DNA from: a bacterium
Lineage (GTDB): Bacteria > Desulfobacterota > Binatia > Binatales > Binataceae
Assembly: GCA_014896235.1 (NCBI GenBank)
Contig: JADBKU010000005.1
Span: forward strand, 1-64,000
Direction of reading: 5' to 3'
DNA length: 64,000 bases
Shown here: piece after piece, positions 46,856-56,109 of the stretch
Layout of the letters: the number at the start of each line of letters is the position of its first letter
Position numbering within the stretch: the stretch's first letter is position 1
Program-made: the position numbers and the translations under genes
The notes under the pieces: model-generated
Seen by the model: only the letters and a program-made list of their open reading frames with translations
Databases searched by the model: none
Told to the model about the DNA's origin: nothing

Positions 46856-47503
46856 TCAACCGCGGGCGAGCGCGCGATCGACATCGGCGATCACGGCCTG
46901 GGGCGGCGCCTGAAGGATGTCGTACATGCGCAACTGCCGGCCGTCCGCGCCCAGCAGAAAGGCCGTCGCGACGTGATTGATCACGCCGTCCGGCTGGCGT
47001 TCGCGCTTGAGCCGGTAAGCCTTGAGCAAAGCGTCGATATCCGCGGGCTTGCCGGTCAGGAACAACCAGCCGGGATAATCCGCCTGATGCGTTTTCGCAT
47101 ATTCGAGCAGTTGCGCCGGACCGTCGTGACGAGGATCGATCGTCACCGACACCATCGTCAGCTTCGAGCCAAGCTTCGGCCCGAGCAGGCGCGCGATCTG
47201 AACGAAGTGGGCGGTCAGCAACGGGCAAACGCTCGGGCATCGCGCATAAATGAAATCGATCAGAACCGGCTTGCCTTTGAGCGATTCGAGCGCGACCGGC
47301 TTGCCGTATTGATCGACCAGGCTGAGCGCGGGCAGGCCGTTCGCGGGATTGTTCGCGGGATAAGAGCCGTTGGAATTCTGGGCCGCGTCCGGCGGCGGCG
47401 GCGCGGTGTTGCTCTGGCATCCGGGCAACGCGCCCAGACCGAAGATTATCGCGACCGCGATCGCAACCCGGCGGAAGCGATCGGTAAACGTTAGCCTGCG
47501 CAT
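46856..47503 (-). CDS. SCO1/SenC family lipoprotein
   Basis: 215 residues. A signal peptide ends in a lipobox LGALPGC, so it is a membrane-anchored lipoprotein. The thioredoxin-like domain has the copper/thiol motif CPSVC and the distal His in INHVATAFLL, as in Cu(A)-assembly factors for cytochrome oxidase. No oxidase genes are near; it lies inside the lipid A operon between the Gfo/Idh gene and lpxB. Confidence 0.9.
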   Translation of the reverse strand: MRRLTFTDRFRRVAIAVAIIFGLGALPGCQSNTAPPPPDAAQNSNGSYPANNPANGLPALSLVDQYGKPVALESLKGKPVLIDFIYARCPSVCPLLTAHFVQIARLLGPKLGSKLTMVSVTIDPRHDGPAQLLEYAKTHQADYPGWLFLTGKPADIDALLKAYRLKRERQPDGVINHVATAFLLGADGRQLRMYDILQAPPQAVIADVDRALARG

Positions 47504-47576
47504 CAATTCAATAATCTCACCGGCCCGTCGCCGGGCCTGCGCCTATCTCTCATCCTCGCGTGCGCCAGCGGCGGGA

Positions 47577-48527
47577 TCAACCGGCGGCCGCCGATTCCAT
47601 GGCGCGGCGGATTCGCTCGCTCAATTCCATCACCCGCAGCCCGTCGTCGGCGGTCACGGGCGGCGGCGTGCGGCCGCGCACGCTTGCCACGAACGCGGCG
47701 ATTTCGTCGCGCAGGGGATCAGCGTCGCCGAGGTCGATCTGTTCGGCCGAGATGGTCGGGAAAGCCGCGCCGGGCGCGGGCGGGCTTTTGCGGTAAATCT
47801 GGATCCGGCGCGCCTCGTAATCGACCGAGATATAAGCATCCGGCTGGAAGAAGCGAATTTTCCGTTCGCGGCGCGGCGCGACGCGGCTGGCGTTGAGGTT
47901 CGCTATGAGCCCGTTGGCGAACCGGATCCGCGCGTTCGCAACGTCGATTTGATCGGTCAGCACTGCGACGCCGAGCGCCTCGAGCGCCGTCACCCCGGAC
48001 GCGCCGGTCACGCATTGGATGACGTCGAGATCGTGCACCATCAGATCGAGCACCACGTCAACGTCCACCCCGCGTTCGGTGAACGGCGCCAGCCGATGGC
48101 ACTCGACGAAGCGCGGCGCCGCGACTATCGACCGGAGACGCATCACCGCGGGATTGAATCGCTCGAGATGGCCGATCTGCAGGATGCGGCCGGTGCGCCG
48201 CGCGATTTCCTTCAGATCGCGGGCTTCGTCGAAGGTCGCGGCCATCGGCTTCTCTACCAGCACGTCGATTCCCGCCGCCATCAATTCCGAGGCGATCGCG
48301 TGATGGCTCACGCCCGGCGCCGCGACGCTCGCCAAATCTATCTTTCCGATCAACTCGCGATGGCCGCCGGCCGCCGCGGCGCCCAATTCCGCCGCGAGGG
48401 CGCGCGCCCTTTCCGGGTCGATATCGGCCACATGCGTGAGCCGCACGCCTTCGATCGCGGCGTACTTGCGGGCGTGAAAGGCGCCCAGCCGGCCCGCGCC
48501 GACCACTGCGGCCCGCAACTCAGGCAT
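47577..48527 (-). CDS. Gfo/Idh/MocA family oxidoreductase of the lipid A operon
   Basis: 316 residues. N-terminal Rossmann domain (AVVGAGRLGAFHARKYA), then VLVEKPMA and HLERFNPAV, the usual EKP motif and the C-terminal alpha/beta domain. Overlaps lpxI by 8 bases. Genes of this type beside lpxA can be GnnA, which with the aminotransferase GnnB makes the 3-amino sugar for amide-linked lipid A. No gnnB is in the window, so that role is open. Confidence 0.88.
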   Translation of the reverse strand: MPELRAAVVGAGRLGAFHARKYAAIEGVRLTHVADIDPERARALAAELGAAAAGGHRELIGKIDLASVAAPGVSHHAIASELMAAGIDVLVEKPMAATFDEARDLKEIARRTGRILQIGHLERFNPAVMRLRSIVAAPRFVECHRLAPFTERGVDVDVVLDLMVHDLDVIQCVTGASGVTALEALGVAVLTDQIDVANARIRFANGLIANLNASRVAPRRERKIRFFQPDAYISVDYEARRIQIYRKSPPAPGAAFPTISAEQIDLGDADPLRDEIAAFVASVRGRTPPPVTADDGLRVMELSERIRRAMESAAAG

Positions 48528-49323
48528 GGCCGAAGACCGTCACGCCGAGCGCCTGCGCGCGCGCAAGCGTCGTCTCGCGCTCAAGTATCATCGCGCCGCC
48601 CGCTTCGAGCCCGAGCATCGCCGCGCCGATTTCCCCGAGCAAATCGATCGTCGCCGGACCGATCGCCGGCCGATCGAATCTCAGATCCTGGCCGGGTTTG
48701 GCGGCTTTCGCGACCACCAGTCCGCGGCCCATCAGCGTGGCCGCGCGCCGCAGCGCGGCGTCGGTGCCTTCGACCGCCTCGACCGCGGCGACGACCCCAT
48801 CACGCACGGCGATCGCCTGGCCGACGTCGTACGGGCCCAGCGCGCGCATCACGCCGAAAGCCAGCTCCAAATCTTTCAGTTGCGCCGCGGTGGGCGTCGG
48901 ACCCGCCTCGAGGCCCGGCCGCGCCAGCAGATTATCAATCATCGGCGCCGGATCGATCACTGGAATTCCGTCGGCTTCGATCTCCCTCGCGAGCGCGCGC
49001 AGCACCGCGTCGTCGCTGAATCGGCCCACGCGCGCAAGCATCGCCAGCGCGCGGGCGTCCGGAGCGAACGAATCGGCGAGGCGCGCGCGCGAAATCCCTC
49101 CCGCCATCGCGGCTTTTTCGACGCCGCCCGACTTGAGCGCGTCGATCATCCGTTGCAGCTCGCCGATTTTGATCCACTCGATTCGATCGACCAGCGCTTC
49201 AAGCCGCCGATCGGTCTCGTTCAGATGGGCGACGGCGACAATACCGATCCCGTGGCGGCGCGCGGCGCGGGCGACTTCAAGCGGAAAAACTCCATTGCCT
49301 GCGATCAGTCCAAGCCTATTCAC
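48520..49323 (-). CDS. lpxI: UDP-2,3-diacylglucosamine pyrophosphatase LpxI
   Basis: Cuts UDP-2,3-diacylglucosamine to lipid X, replacing LpxH. 267 residues. Landmarks: LIAGNGVFPLEVARAAR, KIGELQRMIDALKSGGV, VDRIEWIKIG, AVEGTDAALRRA and FDRPAIGP. GTG start overlapping the lpxA end by 8 bases. Confidence 0.94.
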   Translation of the reverse strand: MNRLGLIAGNGVFPLEVARAARRHGIGIVAVAHLNETDRRLEALVDRIEWIKIGELQRMIDALKSGGVEKAAMAGGISRARLADSFAPDARALAMLARVGRFSDDAVLRALAREIEADGIPVIDPAPMIDNLLARPGLEAGPTPTAAQLKDLELAFGVMRALGPYDVGQAIAVRDGVVAAVEAVEGTDAALRRAATLMGRGLVVAKAAKPGQDLRFDRPAIGPATIDLLGEIGAAMLGLEAGGAMILERETTLARAQALGVTVFGHA

Positions 49324-50110
49324 GTTCCCGGCCTACGACGCCGCGATCCGAGCGGGCGATAAAATCGACCAGCCGGCGAACTTCGGGCACGTCGCCGAAT
49401 TCCTCCAGCACCTGGCGCATCGCTTCTTCGCGCAGCAGCTTGCCGTAAAAGAGCTTGCGGAAAGCGCCGCGCAGCGCCGCGATCGTTTCGGCTTTGAAGC
49501 CCCGGCGCTCCAGCCCGGTGGTGTTCACTCCGACCAGCCGCGCGCGATCGCTGCCGGCGACCATCGAGTACGGCGGCACATCCTGCGCCACTTTCGATCC
49601 CGCGGCGACAATCGCGTGCGCGCCGATCCGGCTGAACTGATGGACGCCGCACATGCCCGCCGTGACCACCCATTCCTCAAGCACGCAATGGCCGGCGAGC
49701 TCGGTCGAATTGGCGATAATCGAATGATCGCCGATCGAACAGTCGTGCGCGACATGCACGTAATTCATCAGCAGCACGTCGTTGCCGATCCGCGTCACCA
49801 TCCCGCCGCCCTCGGTGCCGCGATGAATCGTGGTGAATTCGCGAATGCGATTGCCGTCGCCGATGATCAATCGCGAAGGTTCGCCGCGGTACTTCAGGTC
49901 CTGCGGCTCGGCGCCAATCGAGGCGAATTGGAAGATGCGGTTGTCCGCGCCGATCGTCGTATCGCCCTCGATCACGGCATACGGACCGATCACGGTGCGT
50001 GCGCCGATCCGCGCTTGTGGTCCGATCACGGCGCCCGGCCCGACCTCGACCGACGAATCGAGCTCGGCGCGCCGGTCGATCACCGCCGCTGGATGGATTC
50101 GGCCGCCTAT
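49316..50110 (-). CDS. lpxA: UDP-N-acetylglucosamine acyltransferase, apparent AUA start
   Basis: First step of lipid A synthesis, a left-handed beta-helix trimer. The frame reads IHPAAVIDRRAEL, then hexapeptide repeats (VGPGAVIGPQARIGARTVIG), with EFTTIHRGT, NYVHVAHDCSIG and the C-terminal helical domain. No ATG, GTG or TTG precedes IHP in this frame within fabZ. An ATA at 50110-50108 overlaps the fabZ stop (ATAG) and has GGAGGGG 8 bases upstream, exactly where ATG would be expected. The next normal start is a GTG at 50083, which would cut off the conserved IHPAA. 264 residues from ATA, 255 from GTG. Confidence 0.93.
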   Translation of the reverse strand: MGGRIHPAAVIDRRAELDSSVEVGPGAVIGPQARIGARTVIGPYAVIEGDTTIGADNRIFQFASIGAEPQDLKYRGEPSRLIIGDGNRIREFTTIHRGTEGGGMVTRIGNDVLLMNYVHVAHDCSIGDHSIIANSTELAGHCVLEEWVVTAGMCGVHQFSRIGAHAIVAAGSKVAQDVPPYSMVAGSDRARLVGVNTTGLERRGFKAETIAALRGAFRKLFYGKLLREEAMRQVLEEFGDVPEVRRLVDFIARSDRGVVGRERE

Positions 50111-50556
50111 GGTAGTCGCCCCTCCACTTCCATCGCGGATAGATCGGCCTCTGCCGCAAGCTCGTCGCCCACCCGCGCCTCGCCATGCATCTTCCACAAA
50201 GGATGGTGATGCTTGATCAGGCGAATCTCCATCCGCAGTTGATCGCCCGGCCCAACCTGACGGCGAAAGCGCACCTTGTCTAGTCCGGTCAGCATGAACA
50301 TGCTGCGCCGTTCGCCGATCAGCGAGATCGCCAGAATCGCCGCCGATTGGGCCAGCGCTTCGCAAATCAGCACCCCGGGCATCACTGGATAGCCGGGAAA
50401 ATGGCCGACGAAGAACGGCTCATTGACGGTCACGTTCTTGAGCGTCACCGCCCGTTCGCCGTCAAGCTCGACTACCCGATCGACCAGCAAAAAAGGGTAA
50501 CGATGCGGCAGCAGGCCGAGGATGCGGTCGAGCTCGCCCTTGTCCCGGATCGCCAC
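50107..50556 (-). CDS. fabZ: 3-hydroxyacyl-ACP dehydratase FabZ
   Basis: Dehydratase of fatty-acid elongation, 149 residues. Landmarks: ILGLLPHRYPFLLVDRV, NVTVNEPFFVGHFPGYPVMPGVLICEALAQ (in parts; catalytic His in GHFP and Glu in CEAL). Lies between skp and lpxA; lpxD, which usually precedes it, is absent. Confidence 0.96.
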   Translation of the reverse strand: MAIRDKGELDRILGLLPHRYPFLLVDRVVELDGERAVTLKNVTVNEPFFVGHFPGYPVMPGVLICEALAQSAAILAISLIGERRSMFMLTGLDKVRFRRQVGPGDQLRMEIRLIKHHHPLWKMHGEARVGDELAAEADLSAMEVEGRLP

Positions 50557-50580
50557 GATTCTTCCCTTCGCTCCGCGAAC

Positions 50581-51222
50581 CTACTTGGAGATCGTCGAAC
50601 GTCCCGACCCGATGGACGATGACGAAGAGGAAGGCGCACCGCCGCCGGCGCGCGACCCAAAACTTGTGGCGCCGGGGCTCTGTTCGGCTTCGGCCGCCAG
50701 CGAACCCGGCTTCACGTTCATCGCGTCATAAGCGCGGATCACCTGGTCAGTGATGTCGATCGAAGGGGTCGCCCACAACAAGCTGCCCTTCTCCATCACC
50801 ATGGTGTAACCGTCGCGCCGGCCGATTTGCTGCACCACCATCGCCAAATCGCGCACGATCGCGCCGGTCATCTGCCGGTCGCGCTGCTGGAGTTCGTCGC
50901 TCGAGGTTTTATAGTCCGCCTGGAAATCGCGCAGCTTCTTGGCATATTCGTTCTCGACGCTCTGGCGCTCGTCGGGCTGCATGAGCGACCCCTTCTTTTC
51001 GATCTCGTCCTTAAGGGATTGAACTTCGCTTTGCTCGCGCTCGAGTTGCGATTGCACGCGCTGAAGTCGGGTCTTGAATTCGGCCCTCGCGACTTTGCCA
51101 TTGTGGCAGTCGTTCAGCGCGCGCTGGATATCGACGAAGGCGAGCTTATCCTCGGCGTGCGCGACGCCGGCGGCCATAATTGCCGCGAGCGCGAGCGCGA
51201 CGACCATAAAACGTTGCCTCAT
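50581..51222 (-). CDS. skp: OmpH/Skp family periplasmic chaperone
   Basis: 213 residues. Signal peptide (MRQRFMVVALALAAIMAAG, cleaved after VAHA), then KLAFVDIQRALND and a long coiled coil (residues about 60-130), typical of Skp, which guards unfolded outer-membrane proteins for BamA. A Ser/Gly-rich tail of about 35 residues is unusual. ATG at 51222 is chosen as it begins the signal peptide. Confidence 0.92.
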   Translation of the reverse strand: MRQRFMVVALALAAIMAAGVAHAEDKLAFVDIQRALNDCHNGKVARAEFKTRLQRVQSQLEREQSEVQSLKDEIEKKGSLMQPDERQSVENEYAKKLRDFQADYKTSSDELQQRDRQMTGAIVRDLAMVVQQIGRRDGYTMVMEKGSLLWATPSIDITDQVIRAYDAMNVKPGSLAAEAEQSPGATSFGSRAGGGAPSSSSSSIGSGRSTISK

Positions 51223-51326
51223 ACGAGCCTGCGTTCCTCCTGAGCCGTTGTGCAAAGTTCCGCGCCGCCGCCAGCCGCAAGCGCGCGATCCAGTCCAGTC
51301 ATCAAAGCAGCTTCACCAAACTTGCG

Positions 51327-53714
51327 CTAGAGCGGCGCGCCAGCGCCGAAATCGAACACTGTGGATTGATCGTTGGGCCGCGGGTTGATCGGTTTGGCCA
51401 CGTCCACCGCGATCGGTCCGAAGGGCGATTTCCAACGGAGGCCGACGCCATACGCCGCCTGCAGCGAATTGAGCGAAGGCGTTTGGTTCAAATAGTACGC
51501 CTGACCGGAATCCACGAAGAGTGCGCCACGCAATCCGAGCTCGGTCAAAATCGGGAAGGTGGTTTCCGCGCTCATCAGCAGCTCCTGGCTGCCGCCCACC
51601 TGCTGCACCGCGAACGGCACGCCCTGCTGATTGTATAAAGTGACTTGCGGACCCAACGAGTAGATCTCATAGCCCCGCACGTCGCCCTCGCCGCCCAATC
51701 CGCCCGGGAAAAAGCGCTCAAACAATGGAAGTTCGCTGCCATTCGGACCGCCCAGACTCGTTCCGATGCCATAGGTCACGCCGGGCGAAAACACCCACTC
51801 GCCCCACTTCGGGCTTTTGATATACGGAAAGAAAAATCGCGTATGGAACACGCCTTTGACAAAGGCCTGTCCGCCCAGCCCGGCAATTTCCATATTCAGG
51901 CTCTCGACCGAACCGCTGCGCGGATCGGTCGGATTATCCACCGTGAAGCGCTTGATGCTCGGCATCAGCTCCGAGACCTTCCAGTAGCCGGCCCATCGCG
52001 AAATGCCGAATGTGGTGAAGGGCGCGAGGCCGCTGATGCCGATGCTTTGGAACTGATAACCCAGGCCGGCGGTCGTATTATCCAGCGAAAACGGCCCGAT
52101 TCTGCTCAAGCCCAACTCCGAAAGCGGATAGGTCGTGTTAAGCGCAAAGCCCGCGTTGGTCTGATCGAACGAAAATAGATAGAGCTTTTGGTATGACAGC
52201 GACGGGCTGACCGAAAGCGGAATGTCCAGAAACCACGGCTCGGTGTAAGTCAGACTGTAGTCCTGATACAGAAATCCGACTTCCGCATCCGCCGAAACCG
52301 ATTCGCCCCCTCCGAAGAGGTTCGAATTGCCGATGCTGAAATTGCCGAAGACCGACGTATAACTGTCGTATCCGCCGCCGATTTGCAGCGACGCCGTGTT
52401 CGCCTCCTGCACTGCGATATCCAAATCGATCTTGTCCGGCGACGGGCCGGGCGAGGTCGTGATGCGCGTGTTCGAGAAATAGCCGAGCGAATCCAGGCGG
52501 CGTTTGGATTGCTGGATTTTCTTCGTCGAATAGGGTTCCTGCTCCTGAATCGTCAGCTCCCGCCGAATCACTTTGTCCGAGGTTTTAGTGTTGCCGGTGA
52601 TATTGATCCGGTCCACCACGACTTCGCGGCCGGGATTGATATTGAAATTGACGTTGACGGTGCGCGCCGCCGGATCGATCTGCGTGCGCGGATCGACGTT
52701 GACGTAGGCGTAACCCCGGTTCGAATAGAAATCCGACAGCGTCAGCACGTCGTGCTGCATCGTGGTGCCGCTGAATACGGAGCCGGGTTTGAGAGTAAGC
52801 CGCTGGAGCAGGTCCTTGCGCGGAACCCTCAGATCGCCAACCACATCGACCGTGCCGACATGATATTGCGGCCCCTCGTCGATATAGAACGTGACAGTCA
52901 GCGAGTTGCCGTGGCGCTTCACCACCGGATCGGCGACGTGCGCGTTGAGGTACCCCTCGTCGTAATAAAGACCCGTGATCCGATCGACGTCGTCGAGCAG
53001 CTTCTTCTGGTCGAGGATGCCGGTCTTGAAAAAGAAGCTGAGCCAGTTGTGCTGATGCGTGGTGATCGCATCCGCCAGCGTGCTCGACGAAATGTGCTTG
53101 TTGCCGACAAACTTGATCGCCGAAATCGAGACGATCGGCCCTTCGACCACGTCGAACACGCCGATCGCCGTATTCTGCGGTTCCGGCACGGTGCGAAACG
53201 TGATTTTCGCGTCGAGATAGCCCTTATCCTGATAGAGGGCCTTGAGATTCTGGATCGTCGCCTGGACCCGCCCGGGATCGAGGATCGATCCGCCATGCAG
53301 CTTCACCGCGTTGATCACGCTGTCCTGGTTGGGCTTCAGCGCCTTCATCCCGCCGAAGCGCACGTCGGTGATCAGGGGCCGTTCGCGCACGTCGAAAATC
53401 AACACGGCGTTGGCGCCCTGCTGCTCCTCGTGCGCCGTGACGTAATCGAAAAATCCCATCCGGTAGATCGCCTTGATATCGCGGTCCACCGTCGCCGGAT
53501 CCAGCGGAAAACCCGGTTTCGACTCTATATGCAGCAGGATGGCGTCGGTTTCGACGCGCTGGTTCCCAACGACCTTGATTTGGCTGATGATCGGAGCGCC
53601 GCTCTGCGCCCGCGCAACCGCTCCGCAGAGCATGATCAGCGCGATCGATGCGGCGATCATGCCAGCGAATATTGAGTAATTTTCGCGTTTCAACGGCGCC
53701 CTGAGCGTTTCCAC
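51327..53714 (-). CDS. bamA: Outer membrane protein assembly factor BamA
   Basis: Core of the outer-membrane protein insertase, 795 residues. Signal peptide (residues about 15-37), five POTRA domains (from ISQIKVVGNQRVETDAIL to about 420; e.g. RISITGNTK-like VDRINITGNTKTSDKVIRRE) and a 16-strand barrel with the lid-lock motif VRGYE. The last residues are FDFGAGAPL, lacking the usual terminal aromatic. Confidence 0.95.
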   Translation of the reverse strand: METLRAPLKRENYSIFAGMIAASIALIMLCGAVARAQSGAPIISQIKVVGNQRVETDAILLHIESKPGFPLDPATVDRDIKAIYRMGFFDYVTAHEEQQGANAVLIFDVRERPLITDVRFGGMKALKPNQDSVINAVKLHGGSILDPGRVQATIQNLKALYQDKGYLDAKITFRTVPEPQNTAIGVFDVVEGPIVSISAIKFVGNKHISSSTLADAITTHQHNWLSFFFKTGILDQKKLLDDVDRITGLYYDEGYLNAHVADPVVKRHGNSLTVTFYIDEGPQYHVGTVDVVGDLRVPRKDLLQRLTLKPGSVFSGTTMQHDVLTLSDFYSNRGYAYVNVDPRTQIDPAARTVNVNFNINPGREVVVDRINITGNTKTSDKVIRRELTIQEQEPYSTKKIQQSKRRLDSLGYFSNTRITTSPGPSPDKIDLDIAVQEANTASLQIGGGYDSYTSVFGNFSIGNSNLFGGGESVSADAEVGFLYQDYSLTYTEPWFLDIPLSVSPSLSYQKLYLFSFDQTNAGFALNTTYPLSELGLSRIGPFSLDNTTAGLGYQFQSIGISGLAPFTTFGISRWAGYWKVSELMPSIKRFTVDNPTDPRSGSVESLNMEIAGLGGQAFVKGVFHTRFFFPYIKSPKWGEWVFSPGVTYGIGTSLGGPNGSELPLFERFFPGGLGGEGDVRGYEIYSLGPQVTLYNQQGVPFAVQQVGGSQELLMSAETTFPILTELGLRGALFVDSGQAYYLNQTPSLNSLQAAYGVGLRWKSPFGPIAVDVAKPINPRPNDQSTVFDFGAGAPL

Positions 53715-53829
53715 CTGCGACGATCCACCCCGCGGCGGCGACCAACCTAGCCAATCGCAATAGGCAAGTAAACCAAGCGCGCGCGGCGGGCGGAAACTCG
53801 CCGCTTCGTGATGATGAAATAGGTCGCCG

Positions 53830-54558
53830 TCACGCCGCGGCTTCGGGAAAGAGCCGTCCGTCGCGCAGGCGCAGCGTGCGCGTCATGCTCCGCGACAGCC
53901 TTTCGTTGTGCGTCGCGACCACCAGCGTGACTCGCAGTTCGCGGTTGAGCTGATGGAACAAGTCGTGGACTTCATCGGCGGTGTGCGGATCGAGATTTCC
54001 GGTCGGTTCGTCGGCCAGCAGCAGCCGCGGTCCGAGCACGACCGCCCGCGCCACCGCGACCCGTTGCTGCTCGCCGCCGGAAAGCTCGGCGGGCCGGCGA
54101 TGAAGCTTATCGGCGAGGCCGACCAACGCCAGCATATTGGCCGCGCGCGCCTGCGCCTCGCGCTCCGGCATCCGCGCGATCCGCGCCGGCATCATCACGT
54201 TCTCGAGTGCGCTGAAGTCGCCAAGCAGATAATGGAACTGGAAGACGAAGCCGAGTTCCCGGTTGCGAAACTCGGCCATTTCGCGCTCATCCATCGCGAA
54301 CAAATCGCGGCCGGCGAAAAACACCTTGCCCGCGGTCGGCCGCTCAAGGCTTCCCAGCAGATGCAAAAGCGTCGATTTGCCAACCCCCGACTGGCCAACA
54401 ATCGCCAACTCTTCGCCCGCCGTCACCTCCAAATCGAGGTCCTTCAGAACCACGATTTCCCGTCCGGCGTCATGAAAAGTCTTGCCGACCCCGCGCGCGC
54501 TCAGCAGGATCGTTGCGGCGCTTTCCAGCGCGGCCCGCTCAGCCATCGCGCCGCTCAT
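53830..54558 (-). CDS. lolD: Lipoprotein-releasing system ATPase
   Basis: ATPase of LolCDE, which extracts lipoproteins from the inner membrane. 242 residues. Walker [10 protein letters not shown], the LolD-typical [28 protein letters not shown] (in parts), signature [14 protein letters not shown] and Walker [13 protein letters not shown]. Overlaps the lolC/E gene by 4 bases. Confidence 0.95.
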   Translation of the reverse strand: MSGAMAERAALESAATILLSARGVGKTFHDAGREIVVLKDLDLEVTAGEELAIVGQSGVGKSTLLHLLGSLERPTAGKVFFAGRDLFAMDEREMAEFRNRELGFVFQFHYLLGDFSALENVMMPARIARMPEREAQARAANMLALVGLADKLHRRPAELSGGEQQRVAVARAVVLGPRLLLADEPTGNLDPHTADEVHDLFHQLNRELRVTLVVATHNERLSRSMTRTLRLRDGRLFPEAAA

Positions 54559-55835
54559 TCATAACGCAACACCTCGACCGGCGAGAGCGCGCGCGCCTTC
54601 AGCGCGGGATAAAGCGCGCCCAGCAGGCAGAGCGCCATCGCGGCCAGCGCCACGGCCAGAAAATTGAACGCATACAGGCGGACCGGCACGGCGCTGACCA
54701 TGAACAGATCGGCCGGCAAATGGATCAAATGGTATTTGCCGATCGCCCAAGACGCGACAAATCCCGCCGTCACGCCCAACGCGGCGCCGCCGGCGCCCAA
54801 CGCCGCCCCCTCCATCAGAAAAATCGCCGCGATCGAGGCCGCACGCGCGCCCATGGCGCGCATGATCGCGATTTCCCTGCGCCGCTCCATCACCACCATC
54901 ACCAGCGTCGCAACGATATTGAAAGCCGCGACCAGCACAATCAACAGCAGAACGAGAAAATAGGTGAACTTTTCGAGCTTGAGCGCGGCAAACAGGGCGG
55001 CGTTGTCCTGCGTCCAGTTGGTGATCGTAAAGCCCGGCCCGGCGAAGGCGGCGATTCGCCTTCCGATCGCCGGCGCCGCGAATAGATCGCGCACCCGCAC
55101 CTCCAGGCCGCTCTCAAGCTGCGGATCGTCGGCGAGCAGCGCGGCTCCATCCTTGAGCGCCACAAAAATCAGCGAGGAATCGAATTCGTACATTCCGGAA
55201 TAGAAAAGACCGCCGACGACAAACCGCCGCAACCGCGGCGTTCCCGCTCCCGCGCCGAGACTGGCCGGCGAAATCACGACTATCGGATCGCCAAGCTTGA
55301 GTCCGAGCTCGCCAGCGAGCGATTTTCCGATAATCGCTCCCGGCAATTCCACTTTGCGCTGTTTGCCATGCACGGTAATTGTCACCGGATGGTTTTCCGC
55401 CAGAACGGCGAGACTGCCAGCGGTCAGCGTGCGATCGAGCTCGGTCAAAACCGGATTGTTCTCGGGCACGACGCCACGCAGGGTTCCGCCCGAAACGAAA
55501 CCCGGAGCGCCGCTCGCGGTGGTCGAAACCGCCATCACCTGCGACGCAATGAACGGCGCCACGCCCATCACTCCCGGCAGCGCGGCGATTCGCCTCTGCA
55601 GTGTGTCAAGGCTGGCCGCAGGCGCGCCGGTCTTTTCCACGGTTATATGCGGGTTAAACGACAGCAGGCGATTGCGCAGATCCTCCTGAAAGCCGCTCAT
55701 CACCGAAAGTACGACGGTCAGCGCGAAAGTGCCGATCATCACGCCGACCAACGAAATTATCGCGATCAGCGAAACGAATCGCTCACGCCGCCGCGAACGC
55801 ATGTATCGCGCCGCTATCAGGTATTCGAAGCGCAA
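54555..55835 (-). CDS. lolC: Lipoprotein-releasing system permease LolC/LolE
   Basis: 426 residues with one N-terminal and three C-terminal membrane helices around a periplasmic MacB-like domain. Landmarks: FVSLIAIISLVGVMIGTFALTVVLSVM (in parts), FNPHITV, NIVATLVMVVMERRREIAIMRAMGA. A single permease is present, so it probably serves as both LolC and LolE. First gene of the minus-strand envelope cluster; promoter in 55836-56109. Confidence 0.94.
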   Translation of the reverse strand: MRFEYLIAARYMRSRRRERFVSLIAIISLVGVMIGTFALTVVLSVMSGFQEDLRNRLLSFNPHITVEKTGAPAASLDTLQRRIAALPGVMGVAPFIASQVMAVSTTASGAPGFVSGGTLRGVVPENNPVLTELDRTLTAGSLAVLAENHPVTITVHGKQRKVELPGAIIGKSLAGELGLKLGDPIVVISPASLGAGAGTPRLRRFVVGGLFYSGMYEFDSSLIFVALKDGAALLADDPQLESGLEVRVRDLFAAPAIGRRIAAFAGPGFTITNWTQDNAALFAALKLEKFTYFLVLLLIVLVAAFNIVATLVMVVMERRREIAIMRAMGARAASIAAIFLMEGAALGAGGAALGVTAGFVASWAIGKYHLIHLPADLFMVSAVPVRLYAFNFLAVALAAMALCLLGALYPALKARALSPVEVLRYE

Positions 55836-56109
55836 ACCGTCTTCCCGTAGCTTAGCCGCGTCAAGAACAATGGCGGCGCAGGACGATCTGAATTATCCTG
55901 GCAGGCACAACGTCTAATCGCGCGAAGCGTTTGCGGCCGTAGTCGTCGCGTCGGCAAATCCGAGCCCTCCGACCTAGCCTGAGCCTAATACTCTCCGAGG
56001 CCGATGGTCATTGCAACCAGTAGCTGAGCGCGCGCCGACAGGAAGGTTGCTAGCAGAAAGAGCCGCCGTTAGACTCCAGCCAGTCGACGGCCTGCGGAGG
56101 TAGGATGGC

